Origin: Dentipellis sp. KUC8613
Lineage: Eukaryota > Basidiomycota > Agaricomycetes > Russulales > Hericiaceae
Length of the DNA stretch: 64,000 bases
Direction of reading: 5' to 3'
Assembly (NCBI GenBank): GCA_002286715.1
Contig: NSJX01000006.1
Coordinates: forward strand, 496,001 to 560,000
Shown here: in pieces, positions 1 to 11,549 of the stretch
Layout: each line of letters opens with the position of its first letter
Numbering within the stretch: the first letter of the stretch is position 1
The notes under the pieces: generated by a model
Seen by the model: only the letters and a program-made list of their open reading frames with translations
What the model was told of the DNA's origin: nothing
The model's database searches: none
Program-made: the position numbers and the translations under genes

Positions 1-313
1 CCCTTTCGTCGCCACCCACACCGCCCGCACCAGCTCCGATACGTCATCGTCGTCATTCGGCTCGCCATCGTCCCCCGCCCGCCCGGATGGTATTGTACAC
101 GCATCTCCCTCTGCGCAGGGACCGCAGATGTACAAGTACACGCCAAACGAGTTCTTTGCGATGATGCAGGACGAGCCGGCCAATACCGTCACACCGCGTG
201 TTGATGCGGAGGGCCACGTCCACGACGGGACAATGTCTGTCGCCACCGCGCCCGAGCGGGAGCTGGTCGGCGAGCTGAGCTTCATGTCGCAGTTTGTCGG
301 CTCGACCGGGTAG
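1..313 (+). CDS. 3' end of an unidentified gene (partial)
   Basis: A reading frame is open from base 2 to a TAG at 311-313, so the window begins inside a gene. The visible C-terminus of about 103 residues starts with a Ser/Thr/Pro-rich stretch (TARTSSDTSSSSFGSPSSPA), probably disordered. It ends in a more acidic, Met- and Phe-containing tail (KYTPNEFFAMMQDEP, GELSFMSQFVGSTG). I recognise no domain. An in-frame ATG at 128 exists, but the continuous upstream frame and its composition make an internal Met more likely than a start. Whether an intron boundary lies in the first bases cannot be told. Confidence 0.55.
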   Translation, partial: PFVATHTARTSSDTSSSSFGSPSSPARPDGIVHASPSAQGPQMYKYTPNEFFAMMQDEPANTVTPRVDAEGHVHDGTMSVATAPERELVGELSFMSQFVGSTG

Positions 314-1123
314 CCGTCATCTACTATCTCTTGAACACATCGCGGACAATTGTTGCGTAAGTCGCGCATATTTATGGACATCAGGGCGTCGTTGCTAATC
401 AGTCCTGCGTATAGTACGCTCTATTTAAATCGCACTTGTATCATACTGGTTCCTGCTGGTTGTATTACTATCTCGTTCTGTATTCTACCGCTGCTGTACC
501 CTTACAATGCATTGTTGTCGAGTGCCACTCATGCGCGGCTGGGACCTTCGCGGTCAGAGCCAGACAATTCGGTCGATAGGAGCGGGCAAGTTGACGTATG
601 TATACGGGTGTTTGCGGTCAACGCTCTTGTGACTTGCGGGGGATAATTCCACGGCAGGTCATCGGTGGCTCCGAAGGAGGTACAGGTCAGTAGCGATGGT
701 CCATCTTAGCATTGTCCGTGGATCATCTGTCCGTGACCAATCATCCTTCTCCGTTGCCACTAGCCATTCAGCGCGCAATGAATTCATGCGCTAGGAATGC
801 ACATTGGCTAGCCGTTCCTCACATGGCCTATCTGTGACGCAAAGGGGACGCTCTAGTCAGTAGTCACAGATCCCGGAGGCAGATGCTCCCACTAGCTCAC
901 TCAGGCTCGCAAGGCACGACCACGGGGTCGGGGGGTACAGATTAATACAGCATGGTAATTCAACGGGAATAGCGTAGATACAGGCGAAAGAAACACGGCC
1001 AATTTCGATAAGTTACAGTAATATGAACAACCCGACTAACCTCGGCGTCGCGGTGACGGTATTGCTAGTGATACACTATTATTGCACAAAAAACACAGAC
1101 GGAGGCGGCTGATATCCCTTTTC
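314..1123. other. Intergenic, no gene seen
   Basis: This spacer lies between the tail of the first gene and the stop of the minus-strand gene, so the two are convergent. It should hold both 3' UTRs. Its ORFs are short, lack family motifs and carry no matching splice pattern. Confidence 0.5.
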
Positions 1124-2146
1124 TCAGCCACCATAGTTCTGGCCTCTGAACTGCGCGGTGAAGTCCGTGCCCGGGAGCCCGATGTGGTTCGGGGCGTTCG
1201 GGCGCACGATGGTGTGCGCGAGTGCGGTGCGGTCTTCGGCTACTGGGGCCAGTTCCTGGTGGAATTGGCGAAGCGGCGACGGCTGGTACCTGCTCGGTCC
1301 AGCGGTCCAAGTGTCGCGACGTCCGAACGAAGACGACGAGGAAGAGGCGCGGGGGATGTGAGCGGCGGGGCCAAGGTCCGGTTGGGTCTGGTGACGGACG
1401 AGGGGCTGCGGGGCGGGCTGCAGGCGGTAGTGCGACTGGGTGGGAGAAGGGCGCATCTGGCTGGCGTATTGCTGACGCTGGAGCTGGAACTGGGTCTGGG
1501 TCTGGGGCCGAGTGGGCAGCGGGGTCGGGTCGTTGACCTGCACGGTGTCCTTGAACATCGGCCAGGATTCGTACAGCGTAGGGAAGGGTTCGAAGAATCC
1601 TGAGTACGCCTGGATTTGCTGGTCGAGGAACCTGGAGTGACGATATTCCTCGACGTCAGTGAGCTGCGGCAGCATCGAGCTGTCGAATTCGAACCTGTGC
1701 GAACGACCCGCCCATTAAGCAGAAAATCTCGAGCAGACATTAGGGCCGCTTACCTGTAGTACGGGCAGCACCAAACCTCGTGGAATATGTCTTTCTCCAA
1801 CTCGGACAGCGCGTGGTTGATTTCTTCTATCCTCCTGATATATCTGTTGCATGTAGCGCACCACATCAACGGCTACAGATTTTATTATCAGTGGAGACCG
1901 GCGCACGCGGGATAACGAGGAGTATACCTTCTTCTCTATCGGAAGCTGGGCGCAGCAACAAACTTGAACTGTGGGCTGGGTCGTCGAAGCGGGCCCAGCG
2001 GCACTGGCAGCGCGCTTTAGTCTGCGAGGGTGGTTCTCTGGTACCCAACCCTCGACAGACCCAAGACTGGCGCTTTTGCCGAGAGAAGGTCGGTAGGGCT
2101 TCTTGGAGCCAGAACGCTGACGAGCGGGAGCAGGAACTTTGGGCAT
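1124..2146 (-). CDS. Hypothetical basidiomycete protein, three exons
   Basis: I do not recognise the family. The model is complement(1124..1694, 1754..1872, 1928..2146), 909 nt and 302 residues, with GT-AG introns of 59 and 55 nt that keep the frame. Exon 1 is basic (PARQRSGSKKPYRPSLGKS) and ends near a Cys cluster (VCCCAQ). Exon 2 encodes MWCATC, a helix-like stretch with an EINHALSELEKDIFHEV core, and WCCPYY. Exon 3 gives FEFDSSMLPQLTDVEEYRHSRFLDQQIQAYSGFFE and then a Gln/Pro/Ser-rich tail to the stop. The repeated Cys pairs around a short helical segment could bind metal, which is inference only. The start at 2146 fits a TATA-like TATAAATA on the minus strand 70 bases upstream. An in-frame Met does not link the longer upstream frame to this one. 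Confidence 0.6.
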
Positions 2147-2215
2147 GCTGTTTGCGAGGTGGGAGATGGTAGGTCGAAGAGATGGTGAATGTCAGAAAGC
2201 CCCTCGTTAATCGCA

Positions 2216-2223
2216 TATTTATA
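2216..2223 (-). promoter_or_regulatory. TATA-like box of the hypothetical gene
   Basis: Read on the minus strand this is TATAAATA, about 70 bases before the ATG at 2146. The spacing allows a start site near 2190 and a 5' UTR of about 40 nt. It supports the 2146 start over an upstream one. Confidence 0.4.
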
Positions 2224-2832
2224 CGCTGTGGTTTCCATTGTTCCCTGCTGCCACTAGTTGTGGACGGTGAAATTTGAAGGCACAAAGCGGTTGTAAGATT
2301 GAGGTTGTAATGTGGCCAGACTAGCTACGCATTGACATGCGGGGTCCGAGCTTGGCCTCCACAAAATATATCCCCTACCTCCTCACTCTTCTGTCTTCAA
2401 AACATGGCATCCCCGAGACATTATAGGGCCTTTTGACCGGCCTCGTATCGTTATTTCTCGAGGAGATTCCATGCGTTCTTCTGGTATGCCGACCCCGGCT
2501 GGTACCCCTCCGCTGCCTCATGCTGTTTATGACGTACCCGGCCGTCAAAAATTTGCGGTAAAAAACTAGCACAAATGGAGGTAACATACCTTGGCGGCAC
2601 ATAGGCCCGGGTCTCCAGAGGCGCACAATAGATGGAAGTCCATATGAGCTATAGAGCGGTGGGTGGCGGTGAGACAGCACGGGCGCTAATGTCAGTTAAG
2701 CTATAGCACGTGGCGGCGTCCTTTTCAGGCGAATAGGCGCCCGGTCCCCGCCAGCTTGCAATGTGATCCAATGTACCGAATGGCCTTCACTCGGATCTTG
2801 CGCGCATCGCTCATAGCCTTTCGCCGAGCCCC
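2224..2832. other. Divergent promoter region
   Basis: This stretch separates the minus-strand hypothetical gene from arginase and carries both promoters. I see no coding sequence that fits either neighbour and no RNA gene. Confidence 0.45.
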
Positions 2833-2833
2833 T

Positions 2834-2839
2834 TATAAG
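2834..2839 (+). promoter_or_regulatory. TATA box of arginase
   Basis: TATAAG within CCTTATAAGTC, 93 bases before the arginase ATG at 2927. It is the only good TATA match close upstream. Confidence 0.45.
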
Positions 2840-2926
2840 TCGCCCCCCGAGCGTCCTAGAACTTGACGTATCGCCCAAGTCGACCCACCCAGCCCCACAT
2901 CGTAGTTTTCTGATTTTCGCGGCAAC

Positions 2927-4246
2927 ATGACAGCTCCTTCCAAATCCAAGTTTGTCTCTGAGGCAAAGACGGTTGCAGTGAGCTACTTCTACAGAGTCGC
3001 AGTGCTGCTCAATCTGACATACCTTGCTTTCGCAGATCATAGGCTGCCCTTTCAGGTAAAGTTCTACACCATGTCTGTGCGGGTGACGCGTACTGAAGCA
3101 ACGTGTGTGTACCTGAAGTGGTGGACAGGTAAGCAGACCGCCCAGTTTGTACTTGATGCGCGCTAATGCCCGTGCAGAGCAAGCCCGGCGTAGATCACGG
3201 GCCCATCCACCTCGTGAACGCCGGTCTGGCACAGCAGCTCAGCGGCCTCGGGTGGAATGTCGAGTTTGAGGGACATCATGCATTTGAGGACATCACCATT
3301 CAATCGGACCCTCCGATTGGGAAGATGAAGAATCCCAGATTGGTGTCCCGAGTCACCGAGGCCGTCGCGAAAGTCGTCGGTGATCACGCTGCTCAGGGCC
3401 GGCTCCCGCTCACCCTGGGGGGCGACCACTCCCTCGCAATGGGCACCATTGCGGGGACTTTGTCGTAAGAGGCAGAGCTCTTTTAGCCGTGACATCGATC
3501 CTGAGCGGTCTTACAGGAAGCACCCTGATGCTTGCGTGATATGGGTGGACGCGCATGCTGACCTGAATACCCCCGAAACGACTGATTCAGGTCTGTGGGC
3601 GCAGCATTAATGTCGCGCAATGTGGAGCGTGCTTATCTTGGTTTATGGTGCAGGAAACATCCACGGCATGCCGCTTTCGTTCCTTCTGTCGCTCGCAAGC
3701 TCCCAATCCCTCAATTACAAATCTGAGTCTGAGCCAACGCCGTTTGCATGGCTCGACAATGTGCACTTGCGGCCCTCGAGGCTGGCCTACATCGGCCTGC
3801 GCGACGTTGACCCGGGCGAGAAGGCGCTGCTCCGCCAACACGACATTGCCGCCTTTTCGATGCACGAAGTGGATCGGTACGGCATTGGGCAGGTCGTAGA
3901 AATGGCTCTTGACCGGGTCAACCCCGGCAGAGAGCGGCCTATACATCTGAGCTTCGATGTCGATGCCCTCGACCCCACGGTTGCCCCAAGCACGGGCACG
4001 CCTGTCCGTGGGGGCTTGACGTTCCGTGAGGGTCATTACATCTGCGAGAGGCTTTGGGAGACGGGTCTATTAGCTGCCGTTGATCTGATGGTGCGTAATC
4101 CGAAACGTGTATTGCTCGAGGCGTTCCTATCCGACGATCTTTTCTATGCACAGGAGGTCAACCCTTCGCTGGCAGACGAGCAGAGCGTCGAGCAAACGGT
4201 TGCCGTGGGGTGTTCTCTGGTCCGCGCCGCTCTTGGTGAGTCATAA
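2927..4246 (+). CDS. CAR1: Arginase
   Basis: Hydrolyses L-arginine to ornithine and urea, in the cytosol in fungi. The model is join(2927..2977, 3036..3055, 3119..3128, 3178..3464, 3517..3590, 3654..4090, 4154..4246), 972 nt and 323 residues, the usual arginase size. Family motifs occur in order: KTVAIIGCPFSGGQSKPGVDHGP near the N-terminus, LTLGGDHS, the Mn-binding DAHAD loop ([23 protein letters not shown]) and SFDVDALDP, then the EVNP segment in the last exon. His and Asp Mn ligands are therefore all visible. Exon 3 is only 10 nt and is required to write the conserved GGQ. The aminotransferase downstream is on the same strand 391 bases away, and a nitrogen-metabolism pairing is possible but not shown. 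Confidence 0.93.
3119..3128 (+). other. CAR1: 10-nt microexon of arginase
   Basis: The exon TGGTGGACAG is preceded by CTGAAG and followed by GTAAGC. It completes Ser (AG|T) and encodes Gly-Gly-Gln, giving the family motif PFSGGQ. Skipping it would shift the frame. Confidence 0.8.
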
Positions 4247-4637
4247 CATTGTCAGAATGCCAACACAAATAGTGACACAACGGACAGGCGAGACGCTGCT
4301 GTAAATTGTGGTTAACATAATGCACCTCGGAGGTGCCGGGTGGGATGTATCCATAGAAGTCCATACAGTAACTGTCGAAATAACTGGAGCTGTGATTGGA
4401 TGGACAGATTGACGCTTGGCTGTAGCTCATTGTAGACTTTTTGAAGCCGGGGGCATGTGAGCATGATCAGTGGCGCCGCGCGAGGTGGAAGAGCTGTACA
4501 AGAAGCTGACCGCAACGGCACAAATATAGCACAGACGGCAACGAGGCTGCACTCGTTCTATCATAGATCTGATCCACGATGTCCTCTTATAAAAACCGTG
4601 GGGGAGACGCTCCAGACGACCACCCTTCGTCTGCGCA
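4247..4637. other. Spacer between arginase and aminotransferase
   Basis: This holds the arginase 3' UTR and the aminotransferase promoter. No gene is seen. Confidence 0.5.
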
Positions 4638-6939
4638 ATGTCTAGAACCCCCAGCGCCAACCCCTCTCGCTCCGGCACCCCCATCCACTTCAAAGATGTT
4701 GTACGTCCCAGCAATTGGTTGCACACAGTAATACCAGATGAAACTGAATCTCAGAGGTTGCTCCCCGGATGACAATCCTTCTTTGATTCCCCAGGTGCAC
4801 GACATGATCACGAAGCTCAGGCATGAAAAAGACTCGGAGGCCCATCAGGCACGTTCTACAGTCGCGTCGTCGACGCGACGCGTCCTTTTTTTCTGACGCT
4901 TTCCTCGTCTCTGCAGATTTTCCGTGAGGCTGCTGGACACAATCCCAAGGCGCTGCTGCCGCAGACCATCAACCCCGTGCGTTAGCTATCTTTATCCGTG
5001 TGTACCGTCATACTGACGCGCTTGACTGTAGGATGAAGAGACTGTGCCTGGCATTCTGCATCCGGGCTCCACCGGCGTCATCTACTGCTCGGACCGTGCT
5101 ATGGCCAATGGCTTTAATTACGCCAGCTCCCATGAATGGTCCAATCTCGGTCAAGGTGCCCCCGAAGTAGGGCCTATCCCCGACTCTGCGGAACGCCCTA
5201 CGAGCATTCAGTACCCTCTCGACGCGCTCGAGTACGCGCCTACGACTGGCGTGAAGGACTTGCGACAGGCCGTGGCGGACCTGTACAACCACACGTACCG
5301 TCAGGGAAAGAAGTCCCAATACACCTTCGAAAACGTGTGCATCGTGCCCGGTGGTCGTGCCGGTCTCTCCCGTGTTGCAGCCGTCATCGGCGATGTTTAC
5401 TGCGTAAGTGATGCTTGTTCTTGCCAACGGACGTCTTCTCACTTTATTGTCATCCTGGCAGTCATACCAAGTTCCGGATTACACTGCATATGACCAGGTG
5501 CTCTCTGCCTTCCGGCGGCTGGTGCCCGTCCCTACCGCGTAAGTAGCGCATATATGCGTGTAGAAATGACTGATGTTAACGTCTACCGTAGTTTGGAGCC
5601 TGAAAACCATTACCGCCTGGACCTGAACCAAGTGAAGGTGTGTTTTAGATCGTCTATCTATGCATTGTACATGGAGACTGAGTCGACTTACCCATAGAAA
5701 GACATCCGTACCCAAGGCCTTGCAGTGCTTATTGCCTCCAACCCCAGGAATCCCACTGGTCAGGTAATCGCAGGCAAGGACCTCAAGGACCTCGTCTCCC
5801 TGAGCCGTGACAGTGCCACGACTCTGATCCTCGACGAGGTGCGCACATTCGACGCAGTTGTCATTCAATGCCTCACGTCGAATGATAGTTCTACTCCTGG
5901 TATATCTACCACGAAAAAGAGCAGGACATGGGCAAGTCCGTCTCCTCGGCTGAGTACATCGAAGATGTCAACTCGGTATGGTGCAATCGTCAGGATGAAT
6001 ATGACTTCCTTTAACATGGTTGCTCCTACAGGACTCTGTCGTCATCATTGATGGTCTCACCAAAGTACTGGTTTCCTATCCAGCTAACCTTCTTATGTGC
6101 TTCCCGCTAACATACGCGCCTAGAACTGGCGTCTTCCCGGCTGGCGTATCTGCTGGGTCGTCGGCCCTAAGAACCTGATCACCGCGTTATCGCAATCTGG
6201 TGCGTCCTATCTTCATTCCAAGTCTTGACAAGCCCGAATTCCAACACACGCGAACCACAGGGTCCTTCCTGGACGGCGGTGCCAACCACCCGTACGTCAT
6301 CTCCGCTGCCAAGCCGCTTCGCGAACTGACCGTAGTGCAGCCTGCAACTCGCCGCGATCCCTCTCCTGCGCCCAGAACACGTGCAGCAGGAGAAGCTCGC
6401 GCTCCAGCGCCACTTCAAGGCCAAGCGCGATCATGTCCTCAAGCGGCTCCACGAGATGCGCCTCGACGTCGAGGTCCCGCCTGTGTCCACCTTCTACATC
6501 TGGCTTAACCTCGAGAAGCTCCCGGACCCGCTCAACAACGGCCTCGTGCGTCCCTTTCTTCTGCTTCGCTTCTTGTTCTGCGACGTTGATGGCTGATGGG
6601 ATGTTGAATAGACGTTCTTCGAGGAGTTGCTGAAGGAGAAGACGATCGTCATTCCGGGCATCTTCTTCGACATCAACCCTGCGCACCGCAGGAACTTGTT
6701 CAGCTCGCCCTGCCACCACTTCGTGCGCCTGTCGTTCGGCCCGCCGATCGAGGACCTCGACAAGGGTGCGCAACTCACATCCCTCTCTGATACCTATGTT
6801 GATCGCTCATTGGGTATCCACAGGTCTCGACGCCATTGGCCGCGTGCTCCGCAAGGTCAAGAAGGAGGGCGGCCGCGCATTTGGCCACAGCTACAAGAAG
6901 AGCATCGAGAGCGTCGCCAGCCTCGACGGCCACGTATAA
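4638..6939 (+). CDS. PLP-dependent aminotransferase, class I/II
   Basis: A fold-type I pyridoxal-phosphate aminotransferase that moves an amino group between an amino acid and a 2-oxo acid. The substrate cannot be read from sequence. About a dozen exons join from MSRTPSANPSRSGTPIHFKDV (4638..4700) and VHDMITKLRHEKDSEAHQ (4795..4848) to the TAA at 6937-6939. Landmarks are YPLDALEYAPTTGVKDLR, the cofactor-contacting NPRNPTGQ, the LILDEFYSWYIY strand, and the PLP-lysine region IDGLTKNWRLPGWR, where Lys is the likely Schiff-base residue. The conserved arginine region LFSSPCHHFVRLSFG lies near the C-terminus. Intron 2 seems to use a GC donor (4849). There is no mitochondrial-type leader, so it is probably cytosolic. 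It could act on aromatic or branched-chain amino acids, and I do not assign which. Confidence 0.88.
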
Positions 6940-7187
6940 GCTTTCTCCATGCTACGCACGACATGACATGGGCAAGACAGCGGAAGCGACCAGTAGAAGA
7001 TTCATACTTGTTTGTAATACCAGGGTGTATGGGACTCGCGGCGTCGTCTCGGGTATATACACTTAGATACCATACGACAAAGACGATCTATATACCACCG
7101 TGCGCTTGATTTGACATTCTCGGGCCGATGAGTGATGGTACAGATACACTGCGGAGGCGCGAAGACGAACAAGTCACAGGAAGAAGG

Positions 7188-9864
7188 CTATATCGTAGGG
7201 TCGAATGGCGCAAAGGCCGTCTTGAACGCCTGCGCGTCCGCTGTGTCCTCATCTTCCGACTGCATACACGCCTTCCAGTCCAGCCGGTCCTCGAGCTTCA
7301 ACAGCGAAGACAACACTTGCCTACCACATCATACACATCAGTAGCAGTTCTTTCGAATCCCAAACAACCAAAAATCGCTCACCGCCCAAATTGCACACTA
7401 AACGGCACCCCATCCCGCATCCAATGCACCAACCGACGCCCATCGGGCAGCTCGACGCGGAAATAGCTCCCCGCATTATGGCTTGGGATCACCGCGTCCG
7501 CCTCCTCCACCTTGAACTCGATGTTCTGCATCTTGCCGTCCTCGATGAACCTCGGCTCCACCTCATCCTGCAGCGCCACGGGTACGGGGATCACCTGCAC
7601 GTGCGCGTGCCCGCCCTTGGCGGAGAGTCGGCCGACCTCGAAGAAGATCGGCGTCGCACCGTGCTTCGCGTAGAATGCGCGCAGCGCCGCTTTGTATCTG
7701 CAGGCGAGAAAACAACGATGAGCCATGCATCGACGGCGATTGAGCGCATATATGCGCGACTGCAATACGCACTTCTGCATCTCCTCCCCCACCGACGCGC
7801 GCAGCCCATCCGGAATCGAGCTCAACGTCGTAAAATGCGCAATCGGGACAATCAGCACATGCCCACCACCGGGCACCCGCGGCACCTGCACCCCGCGCTC
7901 CCTGTACGCCTCCGCGCCGTGCGTCGGCACGAGCTGGCCCTTGGGCAGCGTGACGTAGCACTCCTCGCCGATCGCGACGATGAGGTGCTTCGCGAGCGCG
8001 GGGTTCGACAGGCAGAACCAGCACTCGTCCGCGGTGATCTCGCGCGGGGGCCCGCGCCCCCGCCGGTGCCCGTGGCGCTCGGGCGGCCCGCCCCCGCGCT
8101 CGGTGATGACGGGGCAGTCGTCGAGGTAGTGCAGCTCGCTGCCGCACGCGCGGCAGACGTAGCCCTCGCGCGGCTTGCGCCCGCCGGTGTCGCCGACTGC
8201 GCCTCGTGTGGGGCAGTCGCGGACGAGGTGGCCAGGCTGCGCGATGGTGTCAGAGACGACGAAAGCGATGAGAGGGGTGGAGAGAGCTAGGACGTACGGT
8301 ATTGCAGATTTTGCAGACGTAGCCCTCTGGGGGCTTTGTGCGGTCAGGGCAATCATTGATGAAGTGCTGCACAGAACGGGCGGGGGCTCTCAGTCAGCTG
8401 GCCACGCGGCGGCGGGTGACAGGCGTGTCTGCGCGCACCTCTGTCGAGTCGCACCTGCGACAGCGGTATCCCGGCGGCGGCTTGCCTTGTTCCCCAACAG
8501 GCGCGGCTGGCAAGGGCAAGGGGGGGGAGAGGAGCGCAATTGCAAATTGGTGAATGATATTTTCGAGAACAAGGGGACAGCCTACCCGTCCGCGTGCGCT
8601 TCCCGGGCTGCGGCACGTTCCCCCAGCGGAAGTTCTCGCCCTCGCCCTCGAGCGGCCGTTTCGAGGGCCGCGCGATGGGCTCTGTGAACGGGTTCGCGGT
8701 CGCGTTGGCGGGGCGAGCGGGTGCTGCGGGTGCTAGCGTCTGCGGGGAAATCGAGAATGCGTAGAACCACTGTCAGAGCGCGCGCCAGGGGCGTATTCTC
8801 AGCGGTTAGAGAAAAATAGAGTGAGGGACAGGGCGTACTCGTTGCTTCTTTCCCCCAACAGGTTCTGCACCAAATGCGCCGAGGCCGACAAATCGAGAGA
8901 CCCTCCCGCCCTCGTCGGCCCAAAGAAACGGTTCGCGCTCCCAGAAGTGCGGAGGCTTTGTGCCTCCGCCTGCGAAGATGTACCGAGGCTTGGTTTTGCG
9001 AATTACGTCGTCGATAGGGGGCGCGCCTGTGTTGGCAAGCTCGGTTGAGGGCAGGGGTGCAGATGAGAGCGCGGTTATGGAGGCGGGCCAGTCGTGAGAG
9101 ATGAGGATATCGACGAGGGAGGAAGCGCTGGCGGTGGACATGATGGAAGCGAGGGACGAGCCTGCGGGTGCAGAGCTCGACAGGGTGTTAGCGAGGAGCT
9201 TGGAGGTGGTTTGGGAGGTGAAGTAGGGTGAAGAAAAGCCCTAGACGGATATTAGCTGCATTTTCTGGAAGTATTTTCAGATACGTACGTGGGGGAGTTC
9301 GGAACCCTGATATATGTTTGGCTCATATATCCCTCCAAGACATGCGATACGCAAACCTTCGGCCGTCGTGAAGATTGCAGATTTACCTATGGGTCGTCGT
9401 ACGTGGAATTTTGAGATATAACACACAAGGTTGTACTCACTTAGCAAGAATACATTAGTACATATCTCTCCACCCGTCTTCGCAAACTTGTCGATGACAG
9501 GCTGGGGAAGTGGATGTTCACCCTGCATGATGTAGCACGGCAGGGGCGCTACAGATCATGAGCGCGTGCCGCGAGTATTATTGACAGAAGTCCTCACCTT
9601 CAATTTTCCCTTCTAGCAAGTCCGCAATATCACCACCTTCGGCACCCTCGCTCTGGGGCCCAAAGAAATCCCCGACGCAGAGCACGAAGTCGAATTTGCC
9701 ATGTTTTGCGTTGATAGAGCTAATCTTCTTGAAGAGCTCGCGCACAGCTCCAAGTGCAGACCCTACAGTGAGGCTTGTTCATTATCAGTGCGTTAACGAG
9801 GACAATACGATGGGTTTTCTGCCCACATTTTCAGAGCCGCAGGTGCAGTGACGGTCGACGCCAT
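7188..9864 (-). CDS. DRN1: CWF19L1/Drn1-like protein with three zinc knuckles
   Basis: Homologue of fungal Drn1 and human CWF19L1, which associate with the lariat-debranching enzyme and late spliceosomes. The N-terminal half has the metallophosphatase-like fold (GSALGAVRELFKKISSINAKHGKFDFVLCVGDFFGPQSEG), then LPCYIMQGEHPLPQPVIDKFA. The centre has three C-X2-C-X4-H-X4-C knuckles: CRRCDSTEHFINDC, CKICNTPGHLVRDC and CRACGSELHYLDDC. The C-terminal half carries CwfJ_C_1 (DECWFCLSNP, HLIVAIGEECYV, GGGHVLIVPIAHF, GGHAHVQVIP) and CwfJ_C_2 (SYFRVELPDGRRLVHW). The last exon, 7188..7320, ends in FAPFDPTI. The ATG at 9864 gives MASTVTAPAALK, but I could not find a canonical intron that joins it in frame to GSALG (exon start 9762), so the first exon is unresolved. 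The remaining exons are interrupted by short introns. Confidence 0.85.
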
Positions 9865-11549
9865 GATGTGCGGCGCTTGCCGAGGGCGCGTCGCGTCGGT
9901 GGCGGCGATGGGCGTCTATTTCACATCTGCTTCCTCCCTCACCTTCGTAGTGCGTTTCGCCGAACAGGCCGAAAACCGTGGTTCATGCACACAGCTCTAC
10001 CTGCGCTACCTTAGGAAATATGAAGAAGGCCTCCTCTTGTGGCTACTCGGTTTTTTTTTCTGGAATGGCCGGACAGTTGACCATAGTTACAGCAGTGAAC
10101 AAGCATTACCGTTTTCGACGCTGTCCTGGTGTACCTGTGAAACGAGGGTCCGGAGACCTTGTATCCAGTGTGTGCCTGCTGATGAGACTTTAGTCTCGTG
10201 AGACCGCGCTGAATTGTCTTTAATTTAGTACGTCGTCAATTATGACCGTCACAAGGACTCATGTACGAGAATAGGAGCTACAGCGAGCGTACAGGTAGGC
10301 CAGGAATAACGACCTGGCAACTCCAATTGTATGCAACGTACTCACGCGACTGATATGAACTACTTCATGTGCCTACGGTGGATCCCTGTCAACGCTCAAG
10401 ATGGTATGAATAATTTTGGAACAAGACAACTACAACCACATTCGATGCGGCATCGTCGTGCCGTGTCATCCGCGGCGAGTGTGCGCCCATTGCACAGCCG
10501 ATGTCTATTTCATACTCCAGTAGTCTTCCTGGCTGCTGATCCGAATAGACAGAATGCTGGGTGTACTTTTTACGGCTCATCAGCGCTCCGCAGACTCCTG
10601 TGGGTCTGTTTCTGTCCGTTTGTCTTTCTGTATCCCCACGGTCCTTGCGGCGGATTATCTGCGCCGTGTGCTGCACAGGGGCGTAACTGACCGCCAGCAC
10701 CTTTCCATGGAAAACCATAGCTTGGCGGAGTATCGAAGGGTATGTACTTGTATTCTCAAGGGGCGACCGGTTGCACCGACCATCTCACAGTCCCAAGCAT
10801 CCGAGGTCCGGCACATGGCAGTGTGCCTGTCATAATTAAATACCCCACGGACCATGGCATCGGCCGGAGGTCCAGTCCATTGACATCGGTGTTGGCAAGC
10901 CTTACATCCATGCTGCCCCTGTACCACTTCTTACTTGGGCACAATGCAAGATCAAGCTACTGGTTGCTAGCTGAAAGTTGGGTGGGTGTCCACGACAACT
11001 TGACAACCTTATTTATTTGTGGAATAGCATAGAAAGTGCGTGACTTGGAATTTCGAAGCCAGGGACGGTAGCTGCATCACCAGGGAAAAGTCTGAGAATT
11101 ATGTGTACGCGGACCCGAGGCATACAAGTATTACGCCGAGGCCAGGGGGGCGAAGAGAGATCGATAGGAACGCAGGTTGAGGGAGCAGGTGGAGGAAAGG
11201 ACGAGTTACCGAGAGTAGAACAAGGAGGGGCCAAAAGAGGCAGGGAGGAGATGCCGGCAACGCGTGAGAGCAGCGCGTGCGGCCATAGCACACTGTCCTC
11301 CGCTGTCTGCCATTGTTCCCTCCCGAGCCCTCCATGGCCTCGAGTAATCAAAATCAGGCCCTGTCTCCGTTCCTGTCATCATCCTTCTTCCTTTCCCCGT
11401 CCTCGCAGGCACGAGACGGCCTCCTCGTCTCTTTAAAACCGTCTCCTCTCATCCCGTCTCGCCATCCCAGCACCGGCCCCGAGTTCTCAGGCCGACGAGC
11501 ATCCGCCGCACATCTATCTTATTCTTCTTTTCCTTACAGATAGATCGCC
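9865..11549. other. Long intergenic region, no gene seen
   Basis: This lies between two divergent genes. Frames are broken by stops and none carries a family motif or a run of matching splice sites. The last 150 bases before the esterase ATG are rich in CTC/CTT, as fungal promoters often are near the start site. No tRNA or repeat array was noticed. Confidence 0.45.

Noticed and set aside
2017..2238. Longer first exon of the hypothetical gene starting at 2238
   Set aside because: That frame ends early and overlaps the TATA-like box. The frame starting at 2146 joins properly to exons 2 and 3.
5008..5442. Minus-strand frame opposite the aminotransferase
   Set aside because: It is antisense to exon 4, whose plus-strand product matches the aminotransferase family.
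7391..8290. 299-codon plus-strand frame over the Drn1 homologue
   Set aside because: It is antisense to the CwfJ domains, and its His/Arg-rich composition is that of a complementary-strand shadow.
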